DNA from: Citromicrobium sp.
GTDB taxonomy: Bacteria > Pseudomonadota > Alphaproteobacteria > Sphingomonadales > Sphingomonadaceae
Assembly (NCBI GenBank): GCA_002729695.1
Contig: PBYQ01000029.1
Coordinates: 1-34,254, forward strand
DNA: 34,254 bases
Direction: 5' to 3'
The stretch's first letter is position 1; every line of letters begins with the position of its first letter. This document shows, piece after piece, positions 16,403 through 23,903 of this stretch. The translations under genes were made by a program, and so were the position numbers. The notes below the pieces were generated by a model. The model had not been told where the DNA came from. It saw nothing but the letters and a program-made list of their open reading frames with translations, and did no database searches.

Positions 16403-17369
16403 CGTCATCTCCGCTCTTCGCAAGCACTGCACCCACGTGCGCGCGCCCTTGCCTCGCGGCGCGCGTTTCCTGCCGATGACGCTCGCGATAGGAAGCGCGC
16501 TGCGCATCGTCCCTTTCGTGATGGCAGGCCGCACAGCTTACGCCTGCCTCGTAGAGCGGCGACTGCTTGTCTTCCGGGCTGACGGGGCGACGGCACGCGA
16601 AGCACAGTTCATGCGTGCCCGCAGATAGGGCGTGGCCGACCGACACGCGCTGGTCGAACACGAAGCATTCGCCCTGCCACCGGCTCGCCTCTGCTGGGAC
16701 TTGCTCGAGATAGGCAAGGATGCCGCCCTTGAGGTGGAAGACGTCTTCAAGCCCTTCGTTCTTCAGGAATGCGGACGCTTTCTCGCAGCGAATGCCGCCG
16801 GTGCAGAACATTGCGACCTTCGGGGGATTCTCGGAACCCAGCAGGCGTTCGCGCTCGCGTGCGAACCATTCGGGAAAATCGCGGAAGGTTTCGGTCTTCG
16901 GATTGATCGCACCTGCGAACGACCCGATCGAAACCTCGTAATCGTTCCGCGTGTCGATCACGATGGTATCGGGATCGTCGATCAGAGCGTTCCAGTCGAG
17001 CGGGTCGACATAGGTGCCCGCATTGGCGACCGGATCGATGCCGGGCTGCCCCATCGTGACGATTTCGGATTTTACGCGCACCTTCATCCGATGAAACGGC
17101 ATTGTCGCGGCGCTCGAGAATTTGAGCTCGGGTTCGGCGCAACCCGGCCATGCGCGAATATGGTCGAGCACGCGGTCTATGCCCACCCTCGACCCCGCGA
17201 TGGTCCCGTTGATGCCCTCGCTCGCGAGCAGCAGCGTGCCCCTGATGCCCTGCTCGTCGCACAATTGCTTCAGCGGCCCGCGCAGTCGCTCGCAGTCCGC
17301 AAGCGGGGCGAAACAGTATAGCGCTGCGACGCAGATCGGCCGGGCGCTCTCCTCGATCGCCAATGTCAT
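16392..17369 (-). CDS. trhO: tRNA uridine-34 hydroxylase TrhO (rhodanese-related, YceA type)
   Basis: Oxygen-dependent enzyme that forms 5-hydroxyuridine at tRNA position 34, the first step to the cmo5U/mcmo5U wobble modification. The 325 residues comprise an N-terminal acylphosphatase-like domain, then a rhodanese domain (DTRNDYEVSIGSFAGAI, active-site Cys189 in FCTGGIRCEKAS), then a C-terminal Cys-rich tail. The tail carries two CxxC pairs (Cys256/259 and Cys279/282), probably a zinc site. It overlaps the downstream GST-like gene by 11 bp. The C-terminus is extended by a basic, His/Arg-rich tail of about 35 residues. Confidence 0.93.
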   Translation of the reverse strand: MTLAIEESARPICVAALYCFAPLADCERLRGPLKQLCDEQGIRGTLLLASEGINGTIAGSRVGIDRVLDHIRAWPGCAEPELKFSSAATMPFHRMKVRVKSEIVTMGQPGIDPVANAGTYVDPLDWNALIDDPDTIVIDTRNDYEVSIGSFAGAINPKTETFRDFPEWFARERERLLGSENPPKVAMFCTGGIRCEKASAFLKNEGLEDVFHLKGGILAYLEQVPAEASRWQGECFVFDQRVSVGHALSAGTHELCFACRRPVSPEDKQSPLYEAGVSCAACHHERDDAQRASYRERHRQETRAARQGRAHVGAVLAKSGDDDAG

Positions 17370-17411
17370 CGTCCTCTTTCCATAAGCTGGTGCCCGATTA
17401 CGGGCATGAAT

Positions 17412-17753
17412 TCAGCGCTTCTTCTTCGCCGGGCTCGCGTGGAAATCGGGGTCCTTCTTCGCGACCCAGTCCACGAACTTGCGCATATCCGGGTTGGCGA
17501 GAATCGCCTCCACGTCGAGCGCGTAGCGCTGCAATTCCGAATTGGTGAAATTGGCCATCAGCGTCTGCTGGCAGATGGGATGCATCGGTACGACGTCGCG
17601 CCCGCCGCGGCTTTTCGGCACCGGATGGTGCATGACCGTATTCTTGCCCAGGGAACGGCCGCAGAGCCAGCATTCGGCAGGCGCTGCCGCTTGCTCGTCA
17701 TCCTCGCGATCCGCCTCCTCGCGGACTGCTGCCCTCGAATATTTGCGTGCCAT
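17412..17753 (-). CDS. HNH endonuclease-like protein, motif degenerate
   Basis: A 113-residue basic protein. It has the zinc pair CWLCG (28-32), then the HH-x-PKSRGG element (VMHHPVPKSRGGRDVV, 41-55), then HPIC (58-61). The family, as I remember it from alphaproteobacteria, continues CHRxIHAxFTNxEL. Here this is CQQTLMANFTNSEL, which loses both His residues of the last element. The protein may have lost nuclease activity or use other ligands. The tail is Lys-rich (SPAKKKR). The ATG at 17753 gives the compact N-terminus MARKYSRAAV. It is divergent from pufL and marks the left border of the reaction-centre module. Confidence 0.75.
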   Translation of the reverse strand: MARKYSRAAVREEADREDDEQAAAPAECWLCGRSLGKNTVMHHPVPKSRGGRDVVPMHPICQQTLMANFTNSELQRYALDVEAILANPDMRKFVDWVAKKDPDFHASPAKKKR

Positions 17754-17906
17754 GTGCCTGCATCCGATTGTTGATCGGGTCGGCACCTAGCGGGTTGCGG
17801 CGATCATTGCGACCTCGAAGCCTCGACCCGTCACGCATGATGGTTTTGGACGATTGGCCGCTTGCGAGGGCTTGTGGCGAGGCAATTTTCTTGCGATGGT
17901 AAGAGT

Positions 17907-17912
17907 TATAGA
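17907..17912 (+). promoter_or_regulatory. Possible -10 element for puf
   Basis: TATAGA lies 48 bp upstream of the pufL start, in the only AT-rich patch of the leader, and overlaps the palindrome that follows. No convincing -35 is found at 16-18 bp spacing, as is common for activated or repressed photosynthesis promoters. Confidence 0.25.
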
Positions 17913-17922
17913 CACTACACAA

Positions 17923-17940
17923 TGTCTATCGTTTTTGACA
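17923..17940. promoter_or_regulatory. Putative PpsR/CrtJ operator upstream of pufL
   Basis: TGTCTATCGTTTTTGACA is an exact TGT-N12-ACA site in its fuller form TGTC-N10-GACA. This is the known operator of the redox- and light-responsive photosynthesis repressor PpsR (CrtJ). It ends 20 bases before the pufL ATG. Its left half also forms the right arm of a second inverted repeat, TAGACA-N8-TGTCTA (17909-17928), giving three GACA/TGTC half-sites in 30 bp. A matching site lies upstream of puhA. Confidence 0.72.
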
Positions 17941-17959
17941 GGTTTCTCGGGAGCGCATC

Positions 17960-18808
17960 ATGTCGATGCTCAGTTTCGAGCGGAAGTACCGCGTTGCCGG
18001 GGGCACGTTGATTGGCGGAGAGATGTTCGATTTCTGGATCGGACCGTTCTTCGTCGGGTTCTTCGGCGTCACCACCGCAATCTTCGCCACGCTGGGCACC
18101 GCACTGATCGTCTACGGCGCGGCGATCGGGCCGACGTGGAACATCTGGCAGATCGACATCGCCCCGCCCGCGATCGAATACGGCCTCGGCCTCGCGCCCC
18201 TGCGCGAAGGCGGGCTGTGGCAGATCATCACGGTCTGCGCCGCGGGTGCCTTCATCTCGTGGGCGCTGAGGCAGGTGGAAATCTCGCGGAAGCTGGGCAT
18301 GGGATTCCACATACCCATCGCCTTCTCCTTCGCGATCTTCGCCTATCTCAGCCTCGAGGTATTCCGCCCGATCATGCTCGGCGCGTGGGGACATGGCTTT
18401 CCCTACGGCATCTTCGCCCACCTCGATTGGGTTTCCAACGTCGGGTATCAGGGCCTGCACTTCCATTATAACCCCGCACATATGCTGGCGGTGACGTGCT
18501 TTTTCGGCACCACGCTGATGCTGGCGATGCACGGCGGCGTCATCCTGTCTGCCGTCAACCCGCCCAAGGGCGAGCCGGTCAAGCACGGGCAGCACGAAAA
18601 CCAGTATTTCCGCGACACCATCGCCTATTCGATCGGCCCACTCGGCATCCACCGGCTCGGCTGGTTTGCGGCGATCAACGCCGGGTTCTGGAGCGCGATC
18701 TGCATCCTCATCAGCGGGCCCTTCTGGGTCGGCGGCTGGCCCTATTTCTACGACTGGTACCTGCAGCTGCCGTTCTGGAACGACATGGGCCTGGGAGGGC
18801 TCGGCTGA
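17960..18808 (+). CDS. pufL: Photosynthetic reaction centre L subunit
   Basis: Type-II reaction centre core subunit with five membrane helices. It binds half the special pair and, with M, the pigments and quinones. The 282 residues start [17 protein letters not shown]. Numbering without Met, bacteriochlorophyll ligands His153 and His173, iron ligands His190 and His230, His168 (hydrogen bond to the special pair), Tyr162, Phe181, Glu212 and Ser223 are all present. Two positions stand out: L213 is Asn (HENQYFRD) as in Blastochloris viridis, and L104 is Gln instead of Glu (WALRQVEIS). The stop overlaps the pufM start by one base. No pufB or pufA precedes it, which is unusual. Confidence 0.98.
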   Translation: MSMLSFERKYRVAGGTLIGGEMFDFWIGPFFVGFFGVTTAIFATLGTALIVYGAAIGPTWNIWQIDIAPPAIEYGLGLAPLREGGLWQIITVCAAGAFISWALRQVEISRKLGMGFHIPIAFSFAIFAYLSLEVFRPIMLGAWGHGFPYGIFAHLDWVSNVGYQGLHFHYNPAHMLAVTCFFGTTLMLAMHGGVILSAVNPPKGEPVKHGQHENQYFRDTIAYSIGPLGIHRLGWFAAINAGFWSAICILISGPFWVGGWPYFYDWYLQLPFWNDMGLGGLG

Positions 18809-19851
18809 TGGCATCCTTCCATAGCCTCTATTCGCAGATCCAGATCCACGGGCCCTACGACGAGGGGCTGCCACTGAGGGGGGATGAATCTCCGCGCCTG
18901 ATCAAGCCCTTCCTCAATCGCTGGATCGGCAAGATCGGCGACCCGCAAATCGGGCCGACCTATCTTGGCTTCTGCGGCATCGCATCGCTCATCTGCGGCT
19001 TCATCGCGATCGAGATCATCGGCCTCAACTTCTGGGCATCGGTCCACTGGAACCCGGTCGCCTTCATCGAAGGCATGGCATGGCACCGGCTCGATCCGCC
19101 GGAGGCGAAGTGGGGCTTTACCCCGTTCGTCCCGCTGGCAGAGGGCGGCTGGTGGATCTGGGCAGGCTTTTTCCTCACCGCGTCGATCCTGCTGTGGTGG
19201 TGCCGCATGTACCTGCGCGCCAAGGCGCTGGGGATGAGCACGCATGTCGCCTGGGCCTTTGCCAGCGCAATCTTCCTCTATCTCAGCATAGGCTTCATCC
19301 GCCCCATGCTGATGGGATCGTGGCACGAGGCACCGCCCTTCGGGATCATCCCGCACCTCAACTGGACCGCTTCGCTGTCCGTCCTCTACGGCAATTTCTA
19401 CTACAACCCGTTCCACTGCTTCTCGATCGCGTTCCTGTATGGATCGGTGCTGCTCTTCGCGATGCACGGCGGGACAATTCTGGCAGTCTCCCGCTTCGGT
19501 GGGGAGCGTGAGACCGAAGAGATCGTCGATCGCGGCACTGCGGCGGAGCGCGGTGCGCTGTTCTGGCGCTGGACGATGGGCTTCAACGCCACCTTCGAAT
19601 CGGTTCACCGCTGGGCGTACTGGTTCGCGATCCTCACGACATTCTCGGGCGCGATCGGCATCCTCCTGACGGGCACGGTGGTCGATAACTGGTATCTGTG
19701 GGGCGTCAAATGGGGCCTCGCGCCCGAATACCCCGCGACCTACCCCGACATGACGCTGCCGCCGGACATTGCCGAGCAGGTCCGCGCGATCACCGAGGCT
19801 CCCGGTCGGTCGACCGCCATGGTTCCCCCTGCGCCGGAGGCGACGCAATGA
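18808..19851 (+). CDS. pufM: Photosynthetic reaction centre M subunit
   Basis: Partner of L in the reaction-centre core, 347 residues. The start was fixed by TGATG overlap with pufL and by the family N-terminus [15 protein letters not shown]; the frame itself is open further upstream. Numbering without Met, His202, His219 and His266, Tyr210, Trp252 and Tyr197 are in place ([38 protein letters not shown]). Residue M44 is Asp (KIGDPQIGP) where Rhodobacter has Asn, complementing Asn at L213. The C-terminus is longer than in Rhodobacter by about 25 residues, typical of reaction centres that bind a cytochrome subunit. The stop overlaps pufC by four bases. Confidence 0.98.
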   Translation: MASFHSLYSQIQIHGPYDEGLPLRGDESPRLIKPFLNRWIGKIGDPQIGPTYLGFCGIASLICGFIAIEIIGLNFWASVHWNPVAFIEGMAWHRLDPPEAKWGFTPFVPLAEGGWWIWAGFFLTASILLWWCRMYLRAKALGMSTHVAWAFASAIFLYLSIGFIRPMLMGSWHEAPPFGIIPHLNWTASLSVLYGNFYYNPFHCFSIAFLYGSVLLFAMHGGTILAVSRFGGERETEEIVDRGTAAERGALFWRWTMGFNATFESVHRWAYWFAILTTFSGAIGILLTGTVVDNWYLWGVKWGLAPEYPATYPDMTLPPDIAEQVRAITEAPGRSTAMVPPAPEATQ

Positions 19852-20996
19852 AGCCCATATCGCAAAGGCCACGTTCCAGCCTGGTGGGAATTTTCCTGCT
19901 GGCTGCGGCTGCCGGGACGCTGCTGTTCTTCCTCCTCGTCCCCACTTGGGATCACCCGTGGGACCCGATCGAGTCGCGCGACTGGGGCTGGCGCGGGATC
20001 GCGATGAACACCTTCACCTCCGCGCGCACGCGCAACGACCCGATCAACATCGTGCCCGCCGCGACGACGCCGTTTCCCGACACCGGCATGTCGGCGAGCG
20101 AGGTGTACGAGAATGTGAAGGTTCTGGGCGATCTCGACTCGGGGCAGTTCGATTACCTGATGCAGTCGATGACCGAATGGGTCGCCCCCGATCAGGGCTG
20201 CGGCTATTGCCACGGCGATGGCGGCAACTTCGCCTCCGACGATCTGTACACCAAGAAAGTCGCCAGGCGGATGCTGGAGATGGTGCGCGATATCAACGCC
20301 AATGCGCGCCATGTCGGCCAGACCGGCGTCACTTGTTACACCTGCCACCGGGGCAACAACGTGCCGCAGAAGACCTGGTACGAAGGGGCAGAACCCAAGC
20401 CCCCGATGGGCGGGATCGTCGGCAAACCGCCGCCGTGGAACCGGACCGCGAAGAACATGCGCGATTTCTTCCCGCGTGCACCTTTCGAAAACTACCTGCT
20501 GGACGACAAGCCGATTTCCGGGGCGCAGGCACGCACGGTATCGGGTGAGACCACCGACCTCGCCGATCTGGAGAACATCTATATCCTGATGATGCAGATG
20601 TCGGAAGGCATGGGCGTAAACTGCAACTTCTGCCACAACACCCGCGCCTTTGCCGACTGGTCGCAAAGCACGCCCAAGCGGATCAATGCCTGGTACGGCA
20701 TCCGCATGGTGCGCGGGATCAACAACGACTACCTGACCGGGTTGCAGGGCCTGTTCCCGCCCCATCGTCTGGGCCCTCTGGGCGATGTCGCCAAGGTCGA
20801 TTGCGCCACCTGCCATAACGGCATGTCACGCCCACTGGGCGGCGCACCGATGGCCGCCGGCTACGAAGGCCTGCTGGGCCCGAAGGGCGACCGCCCGATC
20901 CGGCGCGCCACCGCGTTCGAAACGCGCAAGGCGCATCAGGCGGCGATTACCGAACCGGGTGTCGATGAAAGAGGCGTGGTGCAGGCCGGCGAATAG
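19848..20996 (+). CDS. pufC: Reaction centre tetraheme cytochrome c subunit
   Basis: Periplasmic electron donor to the oxidised special pair. The 382 residues carry four CxxCH heme sites: 118-122 (CGYCH), 163-167 (CYTCH), 259-263 (CNFCH) and 319-323 (CATCH). Met residues in the helices before each site (for example [10 protein letters not shown] and [12 protein letters not shown]) are likely sixth ligands, and His155 is a candidate for the bis-His heme. The N-terminus is one hydrophobic segment (about 11-33) without a lipobox Cys. It is therefore probably anchored by an uncleaved helix rather than the diacylglycerol of Blastochloris PufC. Start at ATG 19848 overlaps the pufM stop (ATGA). Confidence 0.97.
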   Translation: MKPISQRPRSSLVGIFLLAAAAGTLLFFLLVPTWDHPWDPIESRDWGWRGIAMNTFTSARTRNDPINIVPAATTPFPDTGMSASEVYENVKVLGDLDSGQFDYLMQSMTEWVAPDQGCGYCHGDGGNFASDDLYTKKVARRMLEMVRDINANARHVGQTGVTCYTCHRGNNVPQKTWYEGAEPKPPMGGIVGKPPPWNRTAKNMRDFFPRAPFENYLLDDKPISGAQARTVSGETTDLADLENIYILMMQMSEGMGVNCNFCHNTRAFADWSQSTPKRINAWYGIRMVRGINNDYLTGLQGLFPPHRLGPLGDVAKVDCATCHNGMSRPLGGAPMAAGYEGLLGPKGDRPIRRATAFETRKAHQAAITEPGVDERGVVQAGE

Positions 20997-21068
20997 CAGA
21001 GGCTCTGCGCGACAGCTCAGCGCCCGGCGCCGTGAGGCGGGGCCGGACAGTCCGTTCGAGAGGAAAGC

Positions 21069-21521
21069 TCAGCTGGCGGTGTTCTGCGGGTCGGCCGAAT
21101 CGAGATAGCGGGCAAAGGCCCTCGCGCTCGCCTGCCCGAAGCCCTCCAGCTTCACCGTCCGGCCCGTAGCCGGATCGGCCAGTTCCAGATGGCCATCGCC
21201 GTCGCGCTGGAGCAGCAGGTGGAATTCGCCCGCCTCGTCGCGATCGTCGCGCTGCATCGCCAGCGCGCGCACCGCCGTCATCATGAAGGTATCGCCTTCG
21301 ATGACGAGATGGCCGAGCGGCTCGCGCTTTTCGTTCATCACCATCATCTCGCCTCCGGGGAGCGATTTGAACACGAGCAGCTTGCGGTCTTGCGACTGCG
21401 CGGTCTGCACGGTCAGGCGACCGACGTCGTAATGGCGGGCGGTGGTGATCGCGGTCATCGTGAAGCCGATCATGATCGCCGCGCCGATCAGCGCACCTCG
21501 GGGTACTCGGATCTCAGACAT
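21069..21521 (-). CDS. puhC: Photosynthetic complex assembly protein PuhC
   Basis: A 150-residue inner-membrane protein. One N-terminal helix (about 9-27, ALIGAAIMIGFTMTAITTA) is followed by ARHYDVGRL and a periplasmic beta-rich domain (LLVFKSLPGGEMMVMN, GHLVIEGDTFMM). In Rhodobacter PuhC aids assembly of the reaction centre-LH1 core. I assign it by this architecture and by its position after puhA-puhB. The ATG at 21521 lies 8 bases inside the end of puhB, so translation is coupled. It converges on pufC across a 72-bp gap. Confidence 0.85.
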   Translation of the reverse strand: MSEIRVPRGALIGAAIMIGFTMTAITTARHYDVGRLTVQTAQSQDRKLLVFKSLPGGEMMVMNEKREPLGHLVIEGDTFMMTAVRALAMQRDDRDEAGEFHLLLQRDGDGHLELADPATGRTVKLEGFGQASARAFARYLDSADPQNTAS

Positions 21522-22176
21522 GCTGCGGTGCCCGCTCGGTCGCGACATCGATCCCGTCCTGAGCTTTTTCGACGCGCGCGGGGATATGCCGCACGCCCGG
21601 CGCGGTGCGCATGATGGCATCGACCAGGATCGAGCCCGCCGGACTGTCGACCGGCAGGCCGCGCAACATCGGCACCGGGTGGGAGAACTGGGCTCCGCGC
21701 ACGTGCGGCCACAGCGCCAGCCAGGCGATCTTGTCCGCAGAGCGTAGCGTCAGCGCGATATCCATGCCGTGCGGGCGCTCACGCGCCGATACGTCGGCGA
21801 TCAGTTCGAGCGGTATGTTGACCGTGCGGGTGAACGCGACGCCGACCTGCAGGATCACGCGTCTGTCGGTGATGACGTAGACTGAGGTTCGCGCCAGGGC
21901 CCACGCGCTCGCCATCACCAGACCGGCGACCGGCAATGCAAAAGGCAGCAGCAGAACGGGGCTGAACAGCACCTGCGCCACGCTCGCCCCGGACTGCGCA
22001 GTCGCAAGGATCGGAAGCAGCGCAAACAGCGCGAAATAGGCCACCAGCAGCGGCCAGCGGAACAGGTAGCGCAGCAGCGCGGCACGTTCGGGCTTGCCAT
22101 GCCACAGCACGCGCTCACCGGCGGGCAGCGGGCCCGGAAGGCCGAGTGCGATGTCGATCGGTTCGTCGTTCATCAT
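21514..22176 (-). CDS. puhB: Photosynthetic complex assembly protein PuhB (bacterial PH domain)
   Basis: A 220-residue membrane protein. The conserved opening is LPGPLPAGERVLWHGKP. Membrane spans are at about 40-60 and 75-97, and a bacterial PH-like domain follows (SVYVITDRRVILQVGVAFTRTVNIPLELIADV). PuhB helps reaction-centre assembly in Rhodobacter, probably as a dimer at the membrane. Two adjacent ATGs are possible: 22176 overlaps the puhA stop by four bases and 22173 by one. The C-terminal tail after the PH domain is polar and extends into puhC. Confidence 0.9.
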   Translation of the reverse strand: MMNDEPIDIALGLPGPLPAGERVLWHGKPERAALLRYLFRWPLLVAYFALFALLPILATAQSGASVAQVLFSPVLLLPFALPVAGLVMASAWALARTSVYVITDRRVILQVGVAFTRTVNIPLELIADVSARERPHGMDIALTLRSADKIAWLALWPHVRGAQFSHPVPMLRGLPVDSPAGSILVDAIMRTAPGVRHIPARVEKAQDGIDVATERAPQHV

Positions 22177-22952
22177 GCCGGATCGTGGATCTGGCCGGGG
22201 CGGCCCGAGAAGCGCAGGCCACCGGCAAAAAAGCCGTTGAGGCGGTCCTCTTCGCGCATCGTGATGCAGCTATCGTCGGCACGGATCGGGCTGCGCCGCA
22301 GATCGTCGGCGATCAGCGTTGTCGCCCGCACCGCGCGGTCGCGCGTCAAAGCCTCGGCAAAGAACGCAGGCACGAGACGACGGCCCTCCGCTCCATCGAT
22401 CGAAACTTCGTAATAGCGCAGGAAGAACTCGGCGCGGTTGAACCAGAGATCGTGGACGATTCCGACCGTCTTCTCGTCGGCGGACACCAGCACCCAGCCG
22501 CGCGGGTCGGGGTCGCCATCGGGAATATAATATTCGGGATTATCGTTGAGCGAGATCAGCTTGGGCTCGCCGTTGACGTCGAGGTCGGGTTTTTCGGCCC
22601 GGTTGCGGGTAAAAGCGGCCGCGCCGATCCCCTCTTCGAGCGGGTCGGGACCGGGATCGAGCGGCAAGGACATCGGCGGGAGGCGCTGGCCAGGGCGGAC
22701 CGGCTCGGGCGCTTCGGCGCGCGGGGCCTGCGCCACCCCTTCGTTGTGCGGGCGATAAAAGAGCTTGGGCCGGGGCATCGCAGGAAAGCCTTGCGAGCTC
22801 TGCGATCTGCCGAACATTCCAGCGACCTCGACCGGATAGCCTTCGCGCTTGTCCTCTCGCCGCAGATACACGATCAGACCGAGAAAGAAGGAGACGAAGG
22901 CAATCACGCACAGGATCGCCACATCGAGGTTTCCGACGACGGTGTTGTTCAT
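22173..22952 (-). CDS. puhA: Photosynthetic reaction centre H subunit
   Basis: Caps the cytosolic face of the L-M core and carries proton paths to the secondary quinone. About 259 residues: one N-terminal helix (VAILCVIAFVSFFLGLIVYL), REDKREGYPVE, a variable Pro-rich linker, then a PRC-barrel domain (GWVLVSADEKTVGIVHDLWF, FFLRYYEVSI with the conserved Glu, ITMREEDRLNGFFAGGLRF). The frame is open 12 codons further to 22988, but that start would lie inside the PpsR-like operator. The ATG at 22952 gives the family N-terminus MNNTVVGNLDV. It is first of the puhABC operon. No lhaA gene precedes it. Confidence 0.95.
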   Translation of the reverse strand: MNNTVVGNLDVAILCVIAFVSFFLGLIVYLRREDKREGYPVEVAGMFGRSQSSQGFPAMPRPKLFYRPHNEGVAQAPRAEAPEPVRPGQRLPPMSLPLDPGPDPLEEGIGAAAFTRNRAEKPDLDVNGEPKLISLNDNPEYYIPDGDPDPRGWVLVSADEKTVGIVHDLWFNRAEFFLRYYEVSIDGAEGRRLVPAFFAEALTRDRAVRATTLIADDLRRSPIRADDSCITMREEDRLNGFFAGGLRFSGRPGQIHDPA

Positions 22953-22981
22953 GCGCTCAAGGTACGCGTAAACGCCCACGC

Positions 22982-22999
22982 TGTCCAATCGATTTGACA
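22982..22999. promoter_or_regulatory. Putative PpsR/CrtJ operator upstream of puhA
   Basis: TGTCCAATCGATTTGACA is an exact TGT-N12-ACA match, again in the fuller form TGTC-N10-GACA, 29 bases upstream of the puhA ATG. It is the only site of this form I found in the 150-bp gap before puhA. It shares ATCG and T-rich spacer content with the pufL site. Confidence 0.72.
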
Positions 23000-23102
23000 G
23001 TTTCAGTGACTAGCTATGCTAACGCCATTGGGCCGCGGACACGGTACCCTGATCGAATCGGCTATTGGGAGCCCTTTGTCCCACCAGGAACCACGCGCTG
23101 TC

Positions 23103-23903
23103 CTAGCCGACCGAGTTTCGCTGCCGCTTGCCCGGCGTCGTTTCCTGGAATTCGACCGAAGAAACCTGCATCGAATGCGGGTCCGACATCTCGAAATCGA
23201 TATACGCCACCCCGCCGGTTGTGCAGCAGCCCGCGTCGCTATCGCGCCGGACGAGCGCGAAGGCCGATCCTTCCCGAAAATTGAATTCGACCGGGCTGGC
23301 GATGGTGAAGCCTTCGGGCAACAGCCGGTCCATATCGCCGATCAGCTCGTCGGCGGTGACCCGGTTCCAGCCCTCTCCACTGTTCATCAGAATGATGTCG
23401 GCATTGCCCAGCCCCCGGTTACGCGCGGGCGCCTGAAGCAGGAACTTCCCATCACCGTCGCGCACCGCCACGGGTGGATCGAAATAGCCCTCGGTCTGGT
23501 GCGAGAGGAGCAGCACCGGCAGTGCGCCATCCTGTTCGAACAGGACCATCATCTCGGTTGCCGGTCCGTCTTTGGGCTGCAGCGCGAGTATCTGCCAGTA
23601 GAGATGGGTGCCGAGCGTAAAGGCAGCGATCTGCCCGCTGGCGATGACGGTGCAATCCGCCTGCGTGCGGTAGAGGCAGTCTGTGGCCAGCACATCTTGC
23701 GGTGCATCGTCGAGCATCACTGCCCGCTCCACATCGTCGCGTTCGCAGCCGCTCTCGTATCCGCCATCTGGGCAGACGAACGTATAGGTATCCTCGAACA
23801 TCTCCGGCTCCTCGCCGTCGATCGCCCCGGGCTGAGCGAGGCTGGATGATGCCAGGCACCCGCAGAGCAACAGGCCTGCGGTCATGATCGTCCGAATTTT
23901 CAT
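23103..23903 (-). CDS. Exported protein of unknown function
   Basis: A 266-residue protein with an N-terminal signal peptide (MKIRTIMTAGLLLCGCLASSSLA). LCGC is a poor lipobox, so cleavage at SLA-QP by signal peptidase I is likelier. The mature part is acidic, with Cys residues at the start (VCPDGGYESGCERDD, DCLYRTQADC) and a CC pair near the end (DAGCCTTGGVAYIDFEMSD). The pattern suggests a disulfide-bonded beta protein, but I recognise no family. The start is set by the signal peptide and a GGGGGGACC ribosome binding site. It overlaps the upstream gene by four bases (ATGA). It is last of a five-gene run and ends 150 bp before puhA on the same strand. Confidence 0.8.
   Translation of the reverse strand: MKIRTIMTAGLLLCGCLASSSLAQPGAIDGEEPEMFEDTYTFVCPDGGYESGCERDDVERAVMLDDAPQDVLATDCLYRTQADCTVIASGQIAAFTLGTHLYWQILALQPKDGPATEMMVLFEQDGALPVLLLSHQTEGYFDPPVAVRDGDGKFLLQAPARNRGLGNADIILMNSGEGWNRVTADELIGDMDRLLPEGFTIASPVEFNFREGSAFALVRRDSDAGCCTTGGVAYIDFEMSDPHSMQVSSVEFQETTPGKRQRNSVG

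Noticed and set aside
17754..17959. Possible pufB/pufA antenna genes upstream of pufL
   Set aside because: I looked for short hydrophobic frames with the His ligand of LH1 polypeptides. None is present, and the gap is too short for both genes.
18748..20816. Long minus-strand frames opposite pufM and pufC
   Set aside because: Shadows of the reaction-centre genes; no family motifs.
22953..22988. Upstream start for puhA (MDSVGVYAYLER)
   Set aside because: It would put the start codon inside the PpsR-like operator and adds residues not seen in the family.
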